64,000 nt of DNA from Aquatica leii (taxonomy: Eukaryota > Arthropoda > Insecta > Coleoptera > Lampyridae). The position numbers were made by a program, and so were the translations under genes. The notes beneath the pieces are model-generated. The model was not told the DNA's origin. It was given only the letters and a program-made list of their open reading frames with translations, and did not search any database. Positions 45,844 to 59,727 of this stretch are shown here, piece after piece (positions within the stretch are counted from its first letter, which is position 1; each line of letters starts with the position of its first letter). The stretch lies in NCBI GenBank assembly GCA_035610365.1, contig CM069432.1:182327027-182391026 (forward strand), read 5' to 3'.

Positions 45844-48800
45844 AATGCCGACATTGCCACTGGCAAGGATCCTACGACTTAAAAAACCTTATCGTAAGAT
45901 AATCGTAGAGGATGTTACTTTTTTTTATATGTATGTATTGTAAATGTATATATATTTCCTAATAAGTAATAAAAAACTAATGTATCTAGGTATTTAATTT
46001 ATTTCCGGTAATGTTAATTACTGTATGTATGTGTCTCTAATGTAAGAAATTCGCAATAATTTATTATTTAGGTGTGTTACTTTTTTTATCAAAAAATTTG
46101 AAAGTTATTTAGCAAATTCTTACTAAAACGTAGTAAAACCTAAGGGACCTGCATACTTTGAAGGGTATTGTTTTTCATTTAATAAAAAGCAAATATTTTA
46201 GGTAAAATCATATTTCTTGATTTTGTAATTGTTTATAAGAAGTAATCTGCAGTTATGAAATTTATTTTTCAACAAATATTGCAAATATTTTCTTAAATTT
46301 CAACTATTACATAATTTATAGTTTATAACAGTAAGGCCGGTAATTAGTGACATTTTCGAAAATTCTCAATTATTTCAATAAACATTATTAACGTAAATAA
46401 AATAACTTATTACATATCTAACACTTGTCTTTACAAATACTGTGTTTGAATTTAACAACTTTGCGTTGATCTTCTTTTTTAAAAGAAAGTATGTAGAACA
46501 AATAAAAAGGTTGATTTTTTTTCATTGGTCTAAGCAGCTAAGCTAATTTCCACTATACTTATTATAGTTTGGAATTTGTATTATAACACTTTTCGTTAAC
46601 TATATCATATGATAAGCTTATAGAACACAGTTACATAATTATCTATCATTTGCTTATAACATAAATGTTTCGTTGTAAAAAGACGAACATAAACTCTTTT
46701 TAATACTAGATTAAAGTAACCTTTTCTTAACTCTTGCTGCGTTGTGCAAATAACTTTTCTAATGAAGTAGTTAAATTAATGGAACCCAAAAAAATAGGTA
46801 TTTCAATTTACTGCTTTAACTTGAAGCAAAAAGGTCGTCAAATTGCAATACTTTAATATACCTAGCAACTGAAATCATGCGAACATTTAAAATTCTATTT
46901 TTTATAATTTCTAGGGCAATCGGTACTTAACTATTAATTTCTTCATTTATTTGTATTTATTGTCATTTCTAAATTTACTTGTTTTTTAAATAGTATATTA
47001 TTTCTTGTATTTACCTTTTCTACATTTTATACGTCAAATATGTCGTGCAGAAAATTATCATTTTATATGTGTAGAAAATATATTTTTGTACACAATGTGG
47101 ATTACGTGATCATCACTGCTTGGAACGTTAAGGTTTTAACTTTATTTATTCCTCTATAATTTAGATGAGACAATATTAACACATCTGACAGAGAAATCCT
47201 AGGAATTCTTCCAATTATTGCCAACTTGTTAATTTTTCTAATAAAACGCTAAAACTTTTAGATAAATTTATTCGTTTATTATGTAGTAGTGAAATGTCCG
47301 GTTATGTATAAAAAAGTGCTTTATAAACAAAGTAGCGCACATAAAAAATGTCTGTATTATATAAATGTATTAAACTAGTTAATGCCGCAATACCATATTT
47401 TTTTATATTCGGTTTCGTCTAACAAATACACTTACAGGCGTGTATTGATGAAATCATGTTCTATAGAAGTAAATCAAAAGTTCTATTTAAAAACACGATA
47501 TAATAAAGTATCCAGTTAGTACTTTGCGTGCAAACAGTTATGGTTTGTACTGATTTTTATATTATGTTTCCGCCATTGCTATTGTACGACGTTTGAATCA
47601 CACTCGTTGCGCTTTTTATTAGTACCTGATACAATTGTTACGTACTTGTTTTATTTTTAAGCAATAAAGTCACATTTTATGTACAATGAAAAGCTTATAT
47701 ACTATAAAAAATAATTTGCTGTAATCATAATAAAACTTTCTTAAGTTCCACATTAATTCCAATTGTTGTTTTTAATTTAAAAAGTTGGTTTCATTCTATT
47801 TATTACTTTCAAAATAATAATTTTTCTATTTTTTAAACACTTTAATACTGAATAATTAATTTTGATTTAATCTAAAATAGAAACATTTATATAAATTGTG
47901 CACAAAAGTCAGCTATATTACGAATAAAACTTCTTAATTTGCTAAAACAACAGGAATCTTTTTAGTAATTTACTTTTTTCTTTTCTCAAGTGCTTTGTAT
48001 GATACAAAGGAACAAAAAATACTTTGTCATTCTACTCGCAGTTTTGGTATAACTCAACAATTAAATTATTAATTAGATGTGTTACTTTTTTTGTAAAAAT
48101 ACGTTGATTAACATTAAAATGAACGTTCTAAGCTAACAAATGCAACAAAGTTATTAAATATTTAAAAAAATGTTTATTTTTGAAACCTTAAGTATGGTAC
48201 AATTAGTTATCGTTTGCAAATAATTTTGCTAGTTCTTTAATTTAGTATAAATTAAATACTTGATATTTTTAATTAACGAAATAAATATCATCGTCAGCTG
48301 TAATATAAGATTTACATTTAAGTTGTTATAAATGTAACATAGGAAGTGCGTTTATACGACGTATAACTATATACAGATTATTTTACAACTACCAGACATC
48401 GAACTGCTAGACTAAATATTTTAAGAAACTTTTATTTATTTTTAGCATATAATAAAAATGAAAAACAATGTTTCCGCTGAAGCAATAAAATATGTGCACT
48501 TCCGGTAATTCAATTCTTTTTATATCTTTCTTTTATTAAATAGGTTTCAAATTACAATTCTAATTTGTTAAATTGTTGGAATGACAGAATTTGTTTATGG
48601 TCGGTATTAAAATACATCTTATCAAATCATTTCCAAATCTTTAGAAATTTCAAATCGTTAATACGTCTTTGAAACGTCTTTGAAACTTTTTTTTATTGTA
48701 ATGTTAGAAGATTCTTTTTAAATAATGTACATATTTTATTTTTCTATATCTATATTTTTGTTTTATACAATAAAATAAGGCTTGTCTTTTGTTCACAAAC

Positions 48801-50085
48801 AACTTATTTTTATTTTGTCTTTTGTTTATTTAACATTGACGTGAAAGGTTTTATTTATTTTGAATAAAGATTTTAGTAAGCTTTTTTCAAGCTTGAGGAA
48901 TTTATTCAGGTATACACTTAATATTGTTTAAAAATAACTAATGGCCATTTTTGTTCACAATTACAATAATAATTTGGTAACGTAGTATGAACAAATACAA
49001 TTTTATTGTACTAATGATGTATTCGTTTTATATGAATGGTACTTAGCTTAATGATACATAATGGTAACATATTTACAAATGATAACTCAAGGAATTTTAA
49101 ATAAAAATGTAAGAATAAACAAAAAGTTAGACTACCAAATTTGTTGATTATATAAAAAGCAATAAAGGAATTAGAGGCATTGTGACACTAAAGGTGTATG
49201 CAAGCTGCAACTATAAAAAATATTTGAGATATATTAGATATATAGTGTCACTTAAACTACCACTGAAATGTAAACAGTACAAAACTATTTGATTTTATTA
49301 CTAAAGTACTTAAAAAAATGAAAGGATTTTCTTTGTTGGATTGATATGGATGACGATAAGTTAGTTTGATTAACTACTACGACGCAATAAACTGTTACTT
49401 GCCTACAGCGGGTACCAGTATCTTATCAGGTAAAAAAAATAAAGGTGAATCAGTAATGTTATTTGTTGCTTTTTTTATTCGATTATTATAATCTTTTCTT
49501 GTAACCGGTTTTGGTTGAATGTCATCGCTCTGATCTTAATAATAAAATAAAATAGCGTATTTGTCTTTTTGCATTTTATTAACTGTGCTATTAAAACTTG
49601 GAACCCAGTTTTTAGCGCTTTCTAACGGTTATGGGAAAAACAAATAGCGCGAATTTTAAACTTGATACAACATTCATTGCTATTACAATAGTTTATTTTA
49701 AACGTTTTTTTTTGTTTTGAATTGAATTGTCACTTTTTTATAATTATGCGTTAAAAAAGCGACTTGTTTTATATGAAGAATATACAAACTGGAATACTAA
49801 TATAATAGTAATAACGTTAGAATCAAGCTCGTATAAAAATAATGCACATTACTTAATCGATTTTATTCAAGGAAGAAATGCAATTTTGCAATTCAGCCTT
49901 CATAACATTTTTATCCTTCAACGTAGTAAAAAGAGGGAAAAAATCTGTCTGTATTTGTTATCGATAATTATTACATAGTGTTCTCTACCGATTCTGGGGA
50001 AGAAAAGATTTAGCTCAGATGCAAACGTTGTTCCACTTTTCTTGATTGAAGTTTCTCGTCTACAACTAGTTAGTTCATGGCATAA
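45844..50085. other. long A+T-rich stretch without recognised genes
   Basis: More than 4 kb with no convincing frame. I noted only a 9-bp GTGACACTA hairpin pair at about 49180-49253 and a small tandem GTCTTTGAAAC near 48665. The frame at 49727-49978 has no known motif. Confidence 0.4.
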
Positions 50086-50415
50086 GTATACGTTCACACC
50101 GCACGCCAATCCGTGCGAGATGGAGCTAAGCGGTTCCTTACGAGACTGAGCGTTGTTCGGCTTGCAAAGATTCGCGTTGAAAGTAATGTTAAAAAAAGAT
50201 GTTATAATTTTGATGTCATTGAATAAACTGAAAAAGGAGGCATTGGACACACGAAATTAATTTGGCTAGACTGGATAATTTTATCATTTATTTACGCAAT
50301 AATGCTAGACCACGCGTGCTGTGTGAATACCTGCTACCTAAATTTAAGTTTGTGTTTATTTGCTGAACTTGCTCCTCCGGCATTGCTCGGCTAGGCGTGC
50401 GACGTGAACATACAC
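50086..50415. mobile_element. MITE of about 330 bp with G+C-rich ends
   Basis: Left GTATACGTTCACACCGCACG pairs with right, reversed, GTGTATGTTCACGTCGCACG, and similarity fades inward. The end style (CA-GTGTA-TTCACG) suggests a hAT-related MITE. No exact target duplication is visible. Confidence 0.6.
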
Positions 50416-50923
50416 TGATAATAGTATATGTAAGTATAATATGTTCACAATTTTGTTATATTAAGCACTATTGAGTTTATGGTAATTTTTGGTGCGTTAA
50501 ACAAATGCACCTTTGACCGATCTTTTAAAAACACTGTCACTAGTTTTCACTGTCACAGTTCGATTAACGTAGATTTGCTTCTCTGATTCTTTAAGGTTTT
50601 TACTTAAAAGAAAACAAATTCTTCTCCTTAAAGACCATCGTAGCTGGCGGTTTAAGTAAGGTTCAATTGTAGTTTATCTAATTCTTCCTAATTTGTAAGT
50701 GAGCAATGGATCATCGTTTAGTGTTTTTTAGTATTATTTTGGTTTCGAGTAGCTGATTGTCGTTAATGTCGTATAGAGTTAGTTGTAGCAACGCCATTGA
50801 TCTGTTAAGAGGGTCTAGCGGTTAAAAGCAAATGTTTATGAGCATCAGCAGATAAGAAAGGCAATGGTGTGGAATTAAGACATGCCTTCATTTGTGTGCA
50901 CAATGTATTAAATTCCTTATAAG

Positions 50924-51580
50924 CAGTGCCGCGCTGATACTTAGTGGCGCCTGTGTCGAAAAATTTTCTTGGCACCCATGAAATTTATAGTTCGGTATTG
51001 CTAAATATAAAGTTAAGTAAAAACAAATATTTATTCAGATGACAATAATACAAGAAATATAAAAATGGTAAAATATACATATCAAATACACTGTACAAGG
51101 TATGTTAATACATATGTGAATGCATTGGTATAACTCTTAAAAATAACAAAAAAATTTCCAACATGTAATTAAAACAAATTCTCTTTTACAAACTAACAAC
51201 AAATAAATAAAATAACAAATAAATAATAAATTCTTTCTGTCAGAACTGTCAGGTAAACCTACCTTAGAAAACAAAATAAAATCTATTTTCACAAATTAAA
51301 AAACCCGCAATTCACAAAAAATCCACTTTTTGAGCCTTTATCTCACCAAATTTTATTATAATATGGTGAATATCTATTTCTTCTAATATAGATGATTCTA
51401 TTGAGATAATAGATAATTTTGATATACGTTCTTGACCCATGGTCAACTTTAAATAATTTTTTATTAGCTTTAATTTGGAGAAAGATCATTTTGCATTGGC
51501 AACAGATACTGGTAAAGTGAGTAGAATCATTGAGTAATAATTTAAGAAGAGGCGCAACTAGTGTGTTAAAAATCGTACTG
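50924..51580 (-). mobile_element. hAT-type transposon fragment
   Basis: The left end CAGTGCCGCGCTGATACTTA followed by GTGGCGCC is a typical hAT terminus. A weaker partner (GGCGCAACTA to CGTACTG) ends at 51580. The minus strand between carries only the C-terminal transposase domain, so most of the gene is deleted. Confidence 0.7.
51312..51537 (-). pseudogene. hAT transposase C-terminal dimerisation domain
   Basis: Reads LPVSVANAK, a TGA, then SFSKLKLIKNYL, TMGQERISKLSIISIES and a stop after KAQKVDFL. These are the conserved blocks of the hAT family C-terminal dimerisation region (Dimer_Tnp_hAT), with the stop in the block usually reading ERSFS. It resembles the ZMYM1-like hAT group. Confidence 0.85.
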
Positions 51581-52662
51581 TAGTTTTATCTCTCTTGTTT
51601 CTCTTTTTTTTTACCCGTCTGTACCCCCTCTTTTCATAAACTAATAAACTAATACCTGCTGCCATCTGCAAAATCGTGGTTTCTATTTTGCGAACTTACT
51701 TATTTCTTATAAAATACCAGTTAGAACCTTTTGTTATATTTGTGTTTACTTTACCGTTTACCTGTTCAAAACAGGTTAATATCATAAACAATAGCTTGTA
51801 TTGTTACGACACAAGTCAATGTCAAATAAACTTAAACAATATCATGCTTTATATTTAAGAAAACAAAAAAATATGTATATTCAAATATTTATTTATTTTT
51901 GTAAAATATAAATCGAAAACAGAAATAACTAAAACAATGGAAATTAAATTAAAAGAAAATTGTTATGGGGATTTATTGTTATTATTCGTCAATTTTTAAA
52001 ATTATTCAAATTACCAATCCACTAATAATAAATTATAAAACTTATAAAAAGTTAAGATTACAAAAAGTTTTTTAACTTACATTTTTTCGAACAATCTCAA
52101 ATCTAAAAATTTGTAACTAGATAATTAAAAAATGTAAGTTTTACAAAATGTTAAATGTTAATTATTTTAACAAAGGAAGATGGTGCAATTTAGAAACAAA
52201 TATAAAAAAATTTAAGTTTAAAATCGTAATTGAAATTGGTTTGCTAGTTCAACAAAAAATTATTTGATATTTTAATATAAATGAACTGTAGTAATTGAAG
52301 AATTTCCCAGTGGACAAATTGCAGCTAAAACCGGCTTTTTTATAACTACTTTAGCTTTTAAAGTTACTCTTTAGAACACTTTTAAGTGGTTTGTGAAAAA
52401 ACTAAAACCTCCATGAAGCGTTTAAGTAGCTAAAAATTTCTCAGTTATGTTGCTGTTAGGTAGCTCCTTTAATGCATTAAAATCGGGCTTATACAGCTCT
52501 TTGTGGTACTAGCAAAGTTTTAAAGAAGCTCTAAAGGAACTGTAAACCACCTTTCAGAAACAACTATACAGCTTAAATAGCTTTATTTTTACTACCTTTA
52601 AGTAGCTTAAAAATTAAATAAACATTTCATTAGAATTGAAATCTTGAAATCGTTACCTTTAC
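51581..52662. other. A+T-rich stretch with scattered AAGTAGCTTAAA-like motifs
   Basis: Between 52340 and 52615 several variants of TTTAAGTAGCT occur in both orientations, perhaps an old MITE. The rest shows nothing. Confidence 0.4.
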
Positions 52663-52851
52663 TTAATTTCTTAAAATTGAGAAAAGTGATAAAGGAGAAC
52701 CCATTGAAAGACCTAGATTTTGTTTAAAAAATTGATTATCAAATTTATCACTTATTTTTACTGAAATCTTCTTAAACAATTTAGAAAGTAAATATATTTC
52801 TGAACACCAAATTTTCTTACAAAAAATAATATTTTGGAAAAGATATGACAT
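52663..52851 (-). pseudogene. Penelope-like reverse transcriptase fragment
   Basis: The minus frame ends with KFDNQFFKQNLGLSMGSPLS, which matches the conserved Q-x3-G-x2-MGSPLSP block of Penelope-like element reverse transcriptases, then stops. About 60 codons remain, with no catalytic YxDD and no GIY-YIG domain. Confidence 0.6.
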
Positions 52852-52892
52852 TTTTTGTATTTAAAAAAGTTGTAAACATTTTTGTAGATTTT

Positions 52893-52934
52893 CTGAAGAT
52901 GAGCATCATTATTTTAAAGCTCGAAACATATGTA
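52893..52934 (+). ncRNA. hammerhead-like ribozyme motif, candidate 1
   Basis: CTGAAGA, one extra T, stem GAGC, loop, stem GCTC and GAAAC follow in order, then the self-complementary ACATATGT. This is close to the hammerhead core CUGANGA-stem-GAAA known from Penelope-like element terminal repeats. The extra base and the orientation opposite the nearby reverse transcriptase scrap weaken the call. Confidence 0.35.
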
Positions 52935-52989
52935 AACGAATTTGTTATTAGTGGACTGGTAATTTAAATAATTTTAAATTAAAATTAAT

Positions 52990-55900
52990 GTTAAATTTCT
53001 GAAAGAATAATTGACCAATTAATCCTTTAAAAGGATTTTTGACGGAGAATCCATTTGTATCACTATGTTGCGTAGTTTAGTCAAAACTTAACGGCTTGAC
53101 GAATTTGAGAACACACTGTGGTCGTTCCGATATCTTCAAAATATTATAGGACGTATCTTCAACTATAAAACATATATTAAAAATTACGTATTATTGCTTG
53201 TCTACTTATACGTTTGTCTACTGAACTGGAGCTGTAGAAAGGATAAATTTATTCGCCTTCACGATCGTCATCAATAAATAACAATCGGCGTTTTCTTCCA
53301 TATGTTTGAGAAACTACTACATTTGAGTATCTTAGGTTGATGTTCATATCAACAATTACAGCTTCTGTAAAAATTATACTAAATAAGCCCAAAAAGTAAA
53401 AAAAAATTAAGTTGTTAGTATTTTAGAAATAAAGTTTTGAAAATGCAATTAGTATTTGTATTTTCAAAATTTTTGCGATTTTTTTTTAAACAATTGTAAA
53501 GATATTTTATGTATTGTTGGATTTGTATTGAAGTGCTTTTAGCGTGCTAAAATAAACATAAAAGAATTTTGTTTATAATTTTTTTATTTTTAAAAATTAA
53601 GTATTTATTAGACAAGGTGCTACAGAAATGCGGCCCTAACATTTACAAAAACGATATTTTTATTCGACATGCCAACATCAACAAAAAACATTTAAAGCAA
53701 TGGCCAGAGCGATTATGCAATTACGATGAATCGATCATTATGCAAAATAATGATCGCGATATCGAGCGTCTGTACAATAACGATCGCAATCATTGATCGC
53801 TTATAAAATAACAATTGCGGTTGTGGAAAAGAAATTAATACTTTTAATTGTCGCATAAACAAATAAGACTAATATAACACTATAATATTTACTTTAATAA
53901 ATGTATAATAAACTTTAAGTATGCAGGTAGTTCACGGAAAATCGTAAAATTTTGCAGGTAAATAACCCCTTTGCTCTTTTACTCGTAAGAATTTTAAACC
54001 ACATACAGATTTTTTAATAAAAAAGTAACACCAATTTAAACATTGAATTATATTTTTTTTGTTTACAGAAATTTAACAATGCATTCTTTTCAAAGAGAAT
54101 TAGAAAACTCTTCTAGGAAAGAACGTTTGTAAAATTTGTGTCACACATTCAGCATTTAGGGAAAAACCTAGCTTTATATAAACAACAAGGTAAATCATAA
54201 AAACACAGGAAGTTAAAAACAATAAGCATTAACTACAAATGACAATACGTATTTGAAAAGAATTGCAAATTTATTTTTAATACATAAATCTTGTTTGAGA
54301 CAAATATCAACACGAGTTATTACTAATTACTCAACAATCTTTTCAGGGTCAATTTCAAATAGAAACATTTAATTTACGAAAGAACGAACTTATTTTTTAA
54401 TATGTTGTTTATTAATGCTTGAAACTATTTGTACGTAAGTTTGCATCAGAATTCAAATAGCACGTCATGTCGAAAAAAAAAAACATCACAGTAGTATCTA
54501 TTTTCTGTGAATTTTTGTAAATATTTTTTTTAAATCTAAATATGAACAAATTTTAATTAACTTATTGTTTAGAAACAATATTAAAAAATACTTAGATATG
54601 TTGATTTTCAATACTCCAAACGTTATTGTATCCCGGAAAACGAAAATCGAATGTTTATGGCTAGATTTATGACTAACTTTACACGAGCGACTTTTTAGCA
54701 ACAGTCGATTACTAATTAATTCTAAATACCATGATTGCGATCATTGATCGTAGAAAATAATAGCGATCTCAGCTACTGATTTACAGTAATTATTTTAAGT
54801 TATTGTACAATTAAGTGCAACAAGAAGAATAAGAATCCGGACAAGGAGATTCTCCGATGCTAATTTAAACCATTTTTAAACGTTTGGTAGGAAAAAAAAT
54901 TTAAAAATATTTACCTGATTGAAGGTGTAGAACAAGAACTGCAGTGTGTTTAAAATTTCCTTTTGTTGTTATACATTATCTCCGAAGATGCTTCTCACAA
55001 ATCTTCTTTTGTTTTAAATCTTCCAAGTCCATTGTGGCAATGTTTATATTTCCACAGTTTTTCTAACATTCTTTAGCACGCACTTTATCACTAATGAAAA
55101 ACTTAAGAAAACTAGTACCTTTGTTTTCGGTATTATTATTTTCACAATTAATATAAACACAACCGTGATCTGTAACTTTTCCCATTTTAAAAATAAATCA
55201 ATAATATATTTACACTTAAACTAAACAAAAGTTCAAACAAACATTACTACTACCAGAATTTCAAAAATCGTATCGCAATGTTAACCCAAGAAAAACTTTC
55301 AATTCAATTCCGAAGTTTACAAGTCGACAGACACGCAAGAACTGAAAAATCTCGATCCAATACGAACGTGGCGACCTCTATATCTCGATCCAAGCAGTCG
55401 ATACGATATCGCCCCTTAAGTTGCATTTCTTCTTACATTTATTATTCAATGGTAGAATTCGAATAGCAACTGCTAAGTTTGGATATACTGCAATTAAATC
55501 ATTATAAAATATAAACTGTAAAATTTTTAATATATCATTCGTATTTCGCGTATTTCTAATTCTTTAGAACAGGTGTTAAAAAAGTGGACAAAACGTATGC
55601 TAATACTTATTTGCTCTATATGTGCAATATCCGGTGTATAGTCCAATATTATTGAAAAATACGTATTCTGTCTGCATAAATTCAAAATTAAATAACATAT
55701 ACTATTATTTTAATTATATTATACCATCGTTGTTTTTCGATTGCAAGAAGTTTTTGGTTGGCACTATCAAGAGTATTTTTATTTTTTAATGCTCGACATA
55801 GTTCTGTCTATTTTTGATAGTTACTAAAGTGAGATAATAAAAATTAAGTAATTGATTTTTCAATAATTTTATATAAACTGCTTTTTTAATAAAAATGTCT

Positions 55901-56779
55901 CTGGATGTCCTTGCAATTAAATCACAAATTTCAGTTTTAGTAAAGTCCAATTGCTCTTGGACTTGGCAATGGTAATTGTGTTGCACTTTTACTTGAAGTT
56001 TTCTGGCTCATGCATTTATTTTCAAGCAGCCAATGAGTTTGTGGTATAGAATTTCTTTCATGTCTACTTAAATTTATTGCTAAATGTAACCAATCATTAT
56101 AACCCCGAGAACATTTATTATTCTCTTGCACATCGAAAAACAGAAAACCATGTTTTTAGATATCGAATAAAATTTTTTTCATAAACATTAGAAGAAAAAC
56201 TTCGACCTGACGAATCATAGTAAAATTGAACCGTGTAATTTTTTTTCATTATTAGTAGCAGTCGTCTTTTCCGAAGCCAAAGAGCAAGAAGAACCATTAC
56301 TCAAAATTTATGTAGATGGAACAGAAAAAAACTGTGTTATGTTTGTGGTGTGTTGTCACGCTCTTCGTCTCGTTTCATTTTGACTATAAGGTTTTAATAA
56401 CTCGATAGCTTTTTTGCTTTCTTTCATAAGACATCTGAAAAATAATAGAGTTACAAAAACAACTGTCAAAAATTGAAACCAGTGTTTTTATATTTCACGT
56501 ATTTTTTATTGCCTACATATAATTTGTGGCTGATTTGTGAATTTTTGTTAGATTTTTCGTCATCGTCACAACAATATCTCATAACAACAACTATAAGTCA
56601 AATAACTCAAAACACTTTATCCGGAGCTTTTGAAATTCTGTAATAGTGATGACTTCTACGGCCGGAGTCTATACTAATATAAGAACGTCTCCCGGGTTTG
56701 GACCATGTCATTGTAAAGTTCTCAAAGTTTTGCCCAGTTTCGTAAAGTGCTTCATTAGGGCGTGAGAGAAATCAAAGAA
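52990..56779. other. A+T-rich stretch, minor repeats only
   Basis: No gene recognised. 53734-53757 forms a 9-bp hairpin (CGATCATTA and TAATGATCG), and related CATTGATCG strings recur near 53790 and 54735. 54650-54690 (ATGGCTAGATTTATGACTAA) resembles the outer end of the foldback-like element. Confidence 0.4.
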
Positions 56780-56880
56780 CTCAAACAAGCAACCGAAATC
56801 TAACTAAGAACTTCTCAAAAGTTAGGTAATCAACTTGTGAAGCAAGCCAGATTCTAAACTTCATAGAAGTGATGTTTGAA
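56780..56880 (+). repeat. dispersed repeat, second copy (partner at 6780-6900)
   Basis: Shares the GCAACCGAAATCTAA, GGTAATCAACTTGT and CATAGAAGTGA blocks, in order, with the minus strand of 6780-6900. Here the middle is expanded by about 17 bases. Confidence 0.6.
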
Positions 56881-56959
56881 TGTATTAAACAATGTTGCTT
56901 GATGCGAAGTAATAACATTCTGTTGAACTTTCATTGTTTATTATTTTGAAATGAATATA

Positions 56960-57002
56960 CACAACGTTTCGATTGCTGTGGTATCTGCAATCGTCATCAG
57001 GT
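56960..57002 (-). ncRNA. hammerhead-like ribozyme motif, candidate 2
   Basis: The minus strand reads CTGATGA, one extra C, perfect 6-bp stem GATTGC and GCAATC around AGATACCACA, then GAAACGTTGTG. It has the same layout, including the one extra base, as the motif at 52893. Confidence 0.35.
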
Positions 57003-59053
57003 GAATACTAACAAACTTAGAAACTACTGGAGCTTATATACTAAAAAACATGTTCGATGAAGCGTTCAAGCGTACAAAATCAATTTAGCGTAACAGATTA
57101 ATTAATTAACAAAATTACTTAGTAAAGTTTAAGTTGTTTTTGGGGTTCGATAAGTGGTTTCCATATGTTGCCGAATTATATCTATTATACTTGTGTTGGT
57201 TGATTTATCTTATAAACAATTACAATACTTCACTAAAGTACCACTTACACAATATGACAGTGTTCTAATGTTGTAAAGAATCAAAACTGCCACAAGTTGT
57301 GACAGATCGCGACGTAAATGAGATTGTTTACAAAATTACAGCTAAGGTAGTGTTCAATTTGTGTTTTGTTTGTTTTTTTTTTAATGCAGACAGCATTCTC
57401 TGCGTTGGAACTCTATAATTCCTACCATATCTCTAACATGTTTTAAATAAGCTTGCAATTTGCATTTTATTAAATAGATATTATTAAATTTATTTGTAAT
57501 AGACAACTTATGGTTTCTGTTTCATATTGACGGCGGTACAAGACATTCAAAAATCAATAGCTAATATTAGTTTAGACGTTTAGAATTTAACTTTAATGCT
57601 CGTCCTCGGACTTTACTTCAAAATCCTTAGACCAGTAAACATAAAAATAAAGAAGTCCATAGTAATTTTAAAGAATTTGTTAATTTGAAGTAAATAATAG
57701 ATTTTACTGTTTTGTAGGTTTACGGTTTTATCATTATTTATTATGGTGTAAAAATAATGTTACCGATTTATAGCATTTAAACAAAGAAGTGAAAAAGAAC
57801 TCGTTATCGGCAAATCACACGAATACTTGTATGAATCATGCTACTCGTGGCCGTGTTAGTATTTGCTTACAAATACAATTGGACAGCGCTTGCTGAAAGT
57901 CAATTAAACACAATGAAAATGTTTGTAAAATAGATACATGTGTATATTAAATAAAATAACTGATTCATTTTATCTGCGACTACCGTGGAAAGTAAGAGCG
58001 ATGTTCCTCTACCTAAAAAAATTAAATCATTCCTACGCAATCGGCAATACGATGGGACAAGAAAGTCGTGCGTATTTCTAAGCTAAGTATTGAAAAATCT
58101 TCCATTAAAAACTGTAAATTTTTATCGATCATTTTGGTAATTGTAAAGATAGAAGAATATCTTAAATCTTAATCTTAAATGTAATTGGTGTTAAATATAG
58201 TTAGTGTTAATGTAAGAATGTTTTTTAGCCTTTGCGATAATTGTGTTTTTTTAAATGACCCTCTTGTATGATTGACCACCAGCTGTTACTGATTAAATTT
58301 CTAAATTATCTTGGGAGATTTCGAGTTTTGATTGTCCAATTTTTTCAGCGCCTCTTCAAACACGGCGCCTTTGTGCGCCGCAAAAATTGCACAAATGGAC
58401 CTGCTCATAAGTGAAGAAAGCATTGTCGATAATTCTCTTAAGATATTACTTAAAACTGTTAACATTTGATTTCTAAATTTTTCTCATCTGAAGAAATATA
58501 CTACGAATAAAACACAAATTTTGTTTTCGCAGTAAAGCTATTTCTCGTCAGTGAAATGTATAAAAAAATTATGTAATTCTGATTGAACTCTTTTAAAATT
58601 CGTAGCTTTTTCTGAATATTTTTTTCTTATCAAAGGTAATAATTTATAGGACGTTAAGTCTCTCATAAGTTTCATGCTATAGTTGCAAAACAAACAAATA
58701 TTCACTTTTAGTGACTTTAAGAAGGCTAGTATTTTAATCGCGCAGTTTAAAAGTACTGCAGTAATCTACGCCGAAATTTAAGAATTACTTTGTAGGTATT
58801 TACCAGTAGTGCATCAAATCATTTGCATCTATGGGTTCTACACAAAAATAAGTGACGCATTCGTATGTTTTCTTGTTAAATTTTAACCGTCTAAACTCCA
58901 ATAACGTTGTTCAAAACATTTTTAATAAAAATAAATTTAATTATGTGTATACTACGTTCCATTTTATTTTAATGATCGTGGGTAACGCTTTAGTTTTTAA
59001 TAATCAAGGTTAATAATTACCAAACATGTTAGATATTTCAAGCCAGTGTTTAT
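57003..59053. other. A+T-rich stretch
   Basis: Nothing firm. A G+C-rich patch near 58350-58400 (GGCGCCTTTGTGCGCCGC) recalls hAT termini but has no partner. Confidence 0.4.
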
Positions 59054-59727
59054 TACAGCCTGTTTCAGAGTAAGCATCTTAATTTTTTTAGTCACAGTAT
59101 GGGTACTACTTTCAAAATATTTGGTAGAAATATATTTTAGGATATTCTCTACACGACGGTCATATCAGATTTTCAATTGGACGAATTATTTCAAAATGGC
59201 GATTTTCAACTTTTTTTTAATGGAATGCCATCTTTTTACGATAGTATTTCGTTTTTCTTAAAAATTAATTTCTTTCCCTATCAAAAGCAAACTAACATTT
59301 TAATCTAGTAGCGCATGAATGTTTTACACTCGATGTTATTTTGGTCCAAATATCAAGTAGCGGTAGACACAAAAGAAACAATTGATACTTGATATTTGGA
59401 CAAAAATAACATCGAGTGTAAAACATTCATGCGCTACTAGATTAAAATGTTAGTTTGCTTTTTGATATCAGAAGAAATGAATTTTTAAGAAAAAATACTA
59501 TCGTAAAAAGAATGTTTTTAGGATCTCAATAATAAAAAAAAATTATGGCATTCTATTATAAAAAAAAAACGTTGAAAGTCGCCATTTTGAAATAATTCAT
59601 CCAATTGAAAATCTGATGTTACCATCCGTAGAGAATGTCCGGAAACATATTACTTCCAAATATTTTAAAATTAGTATCCATAGTGTGGCTAGAAAAAAAT
59701 AAGGTGCTTACTCTGAAACAGCATGTA
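59054..59727. mobile_element. 674-bp snapback (near-complete palindrome) element
   Basis: TA and the ends CAGCCTGTTTCAGAG and, reversed, CATGCTGTTTCAGAG mark a mariner-like terminus. The whole element folds back on itself. The inner arms 59285-59359 and 59386-59460 match at 74 of 75 positions around a 26-base loop. The outer arms are clearly more diverged. No coding sequence. Confidence 0.85.

Noticed and set aside
49180-49253. GTGACACTA hairpin pair
   Set aside because: A 9-bp stem with a long loop is expected by chance at this window size.
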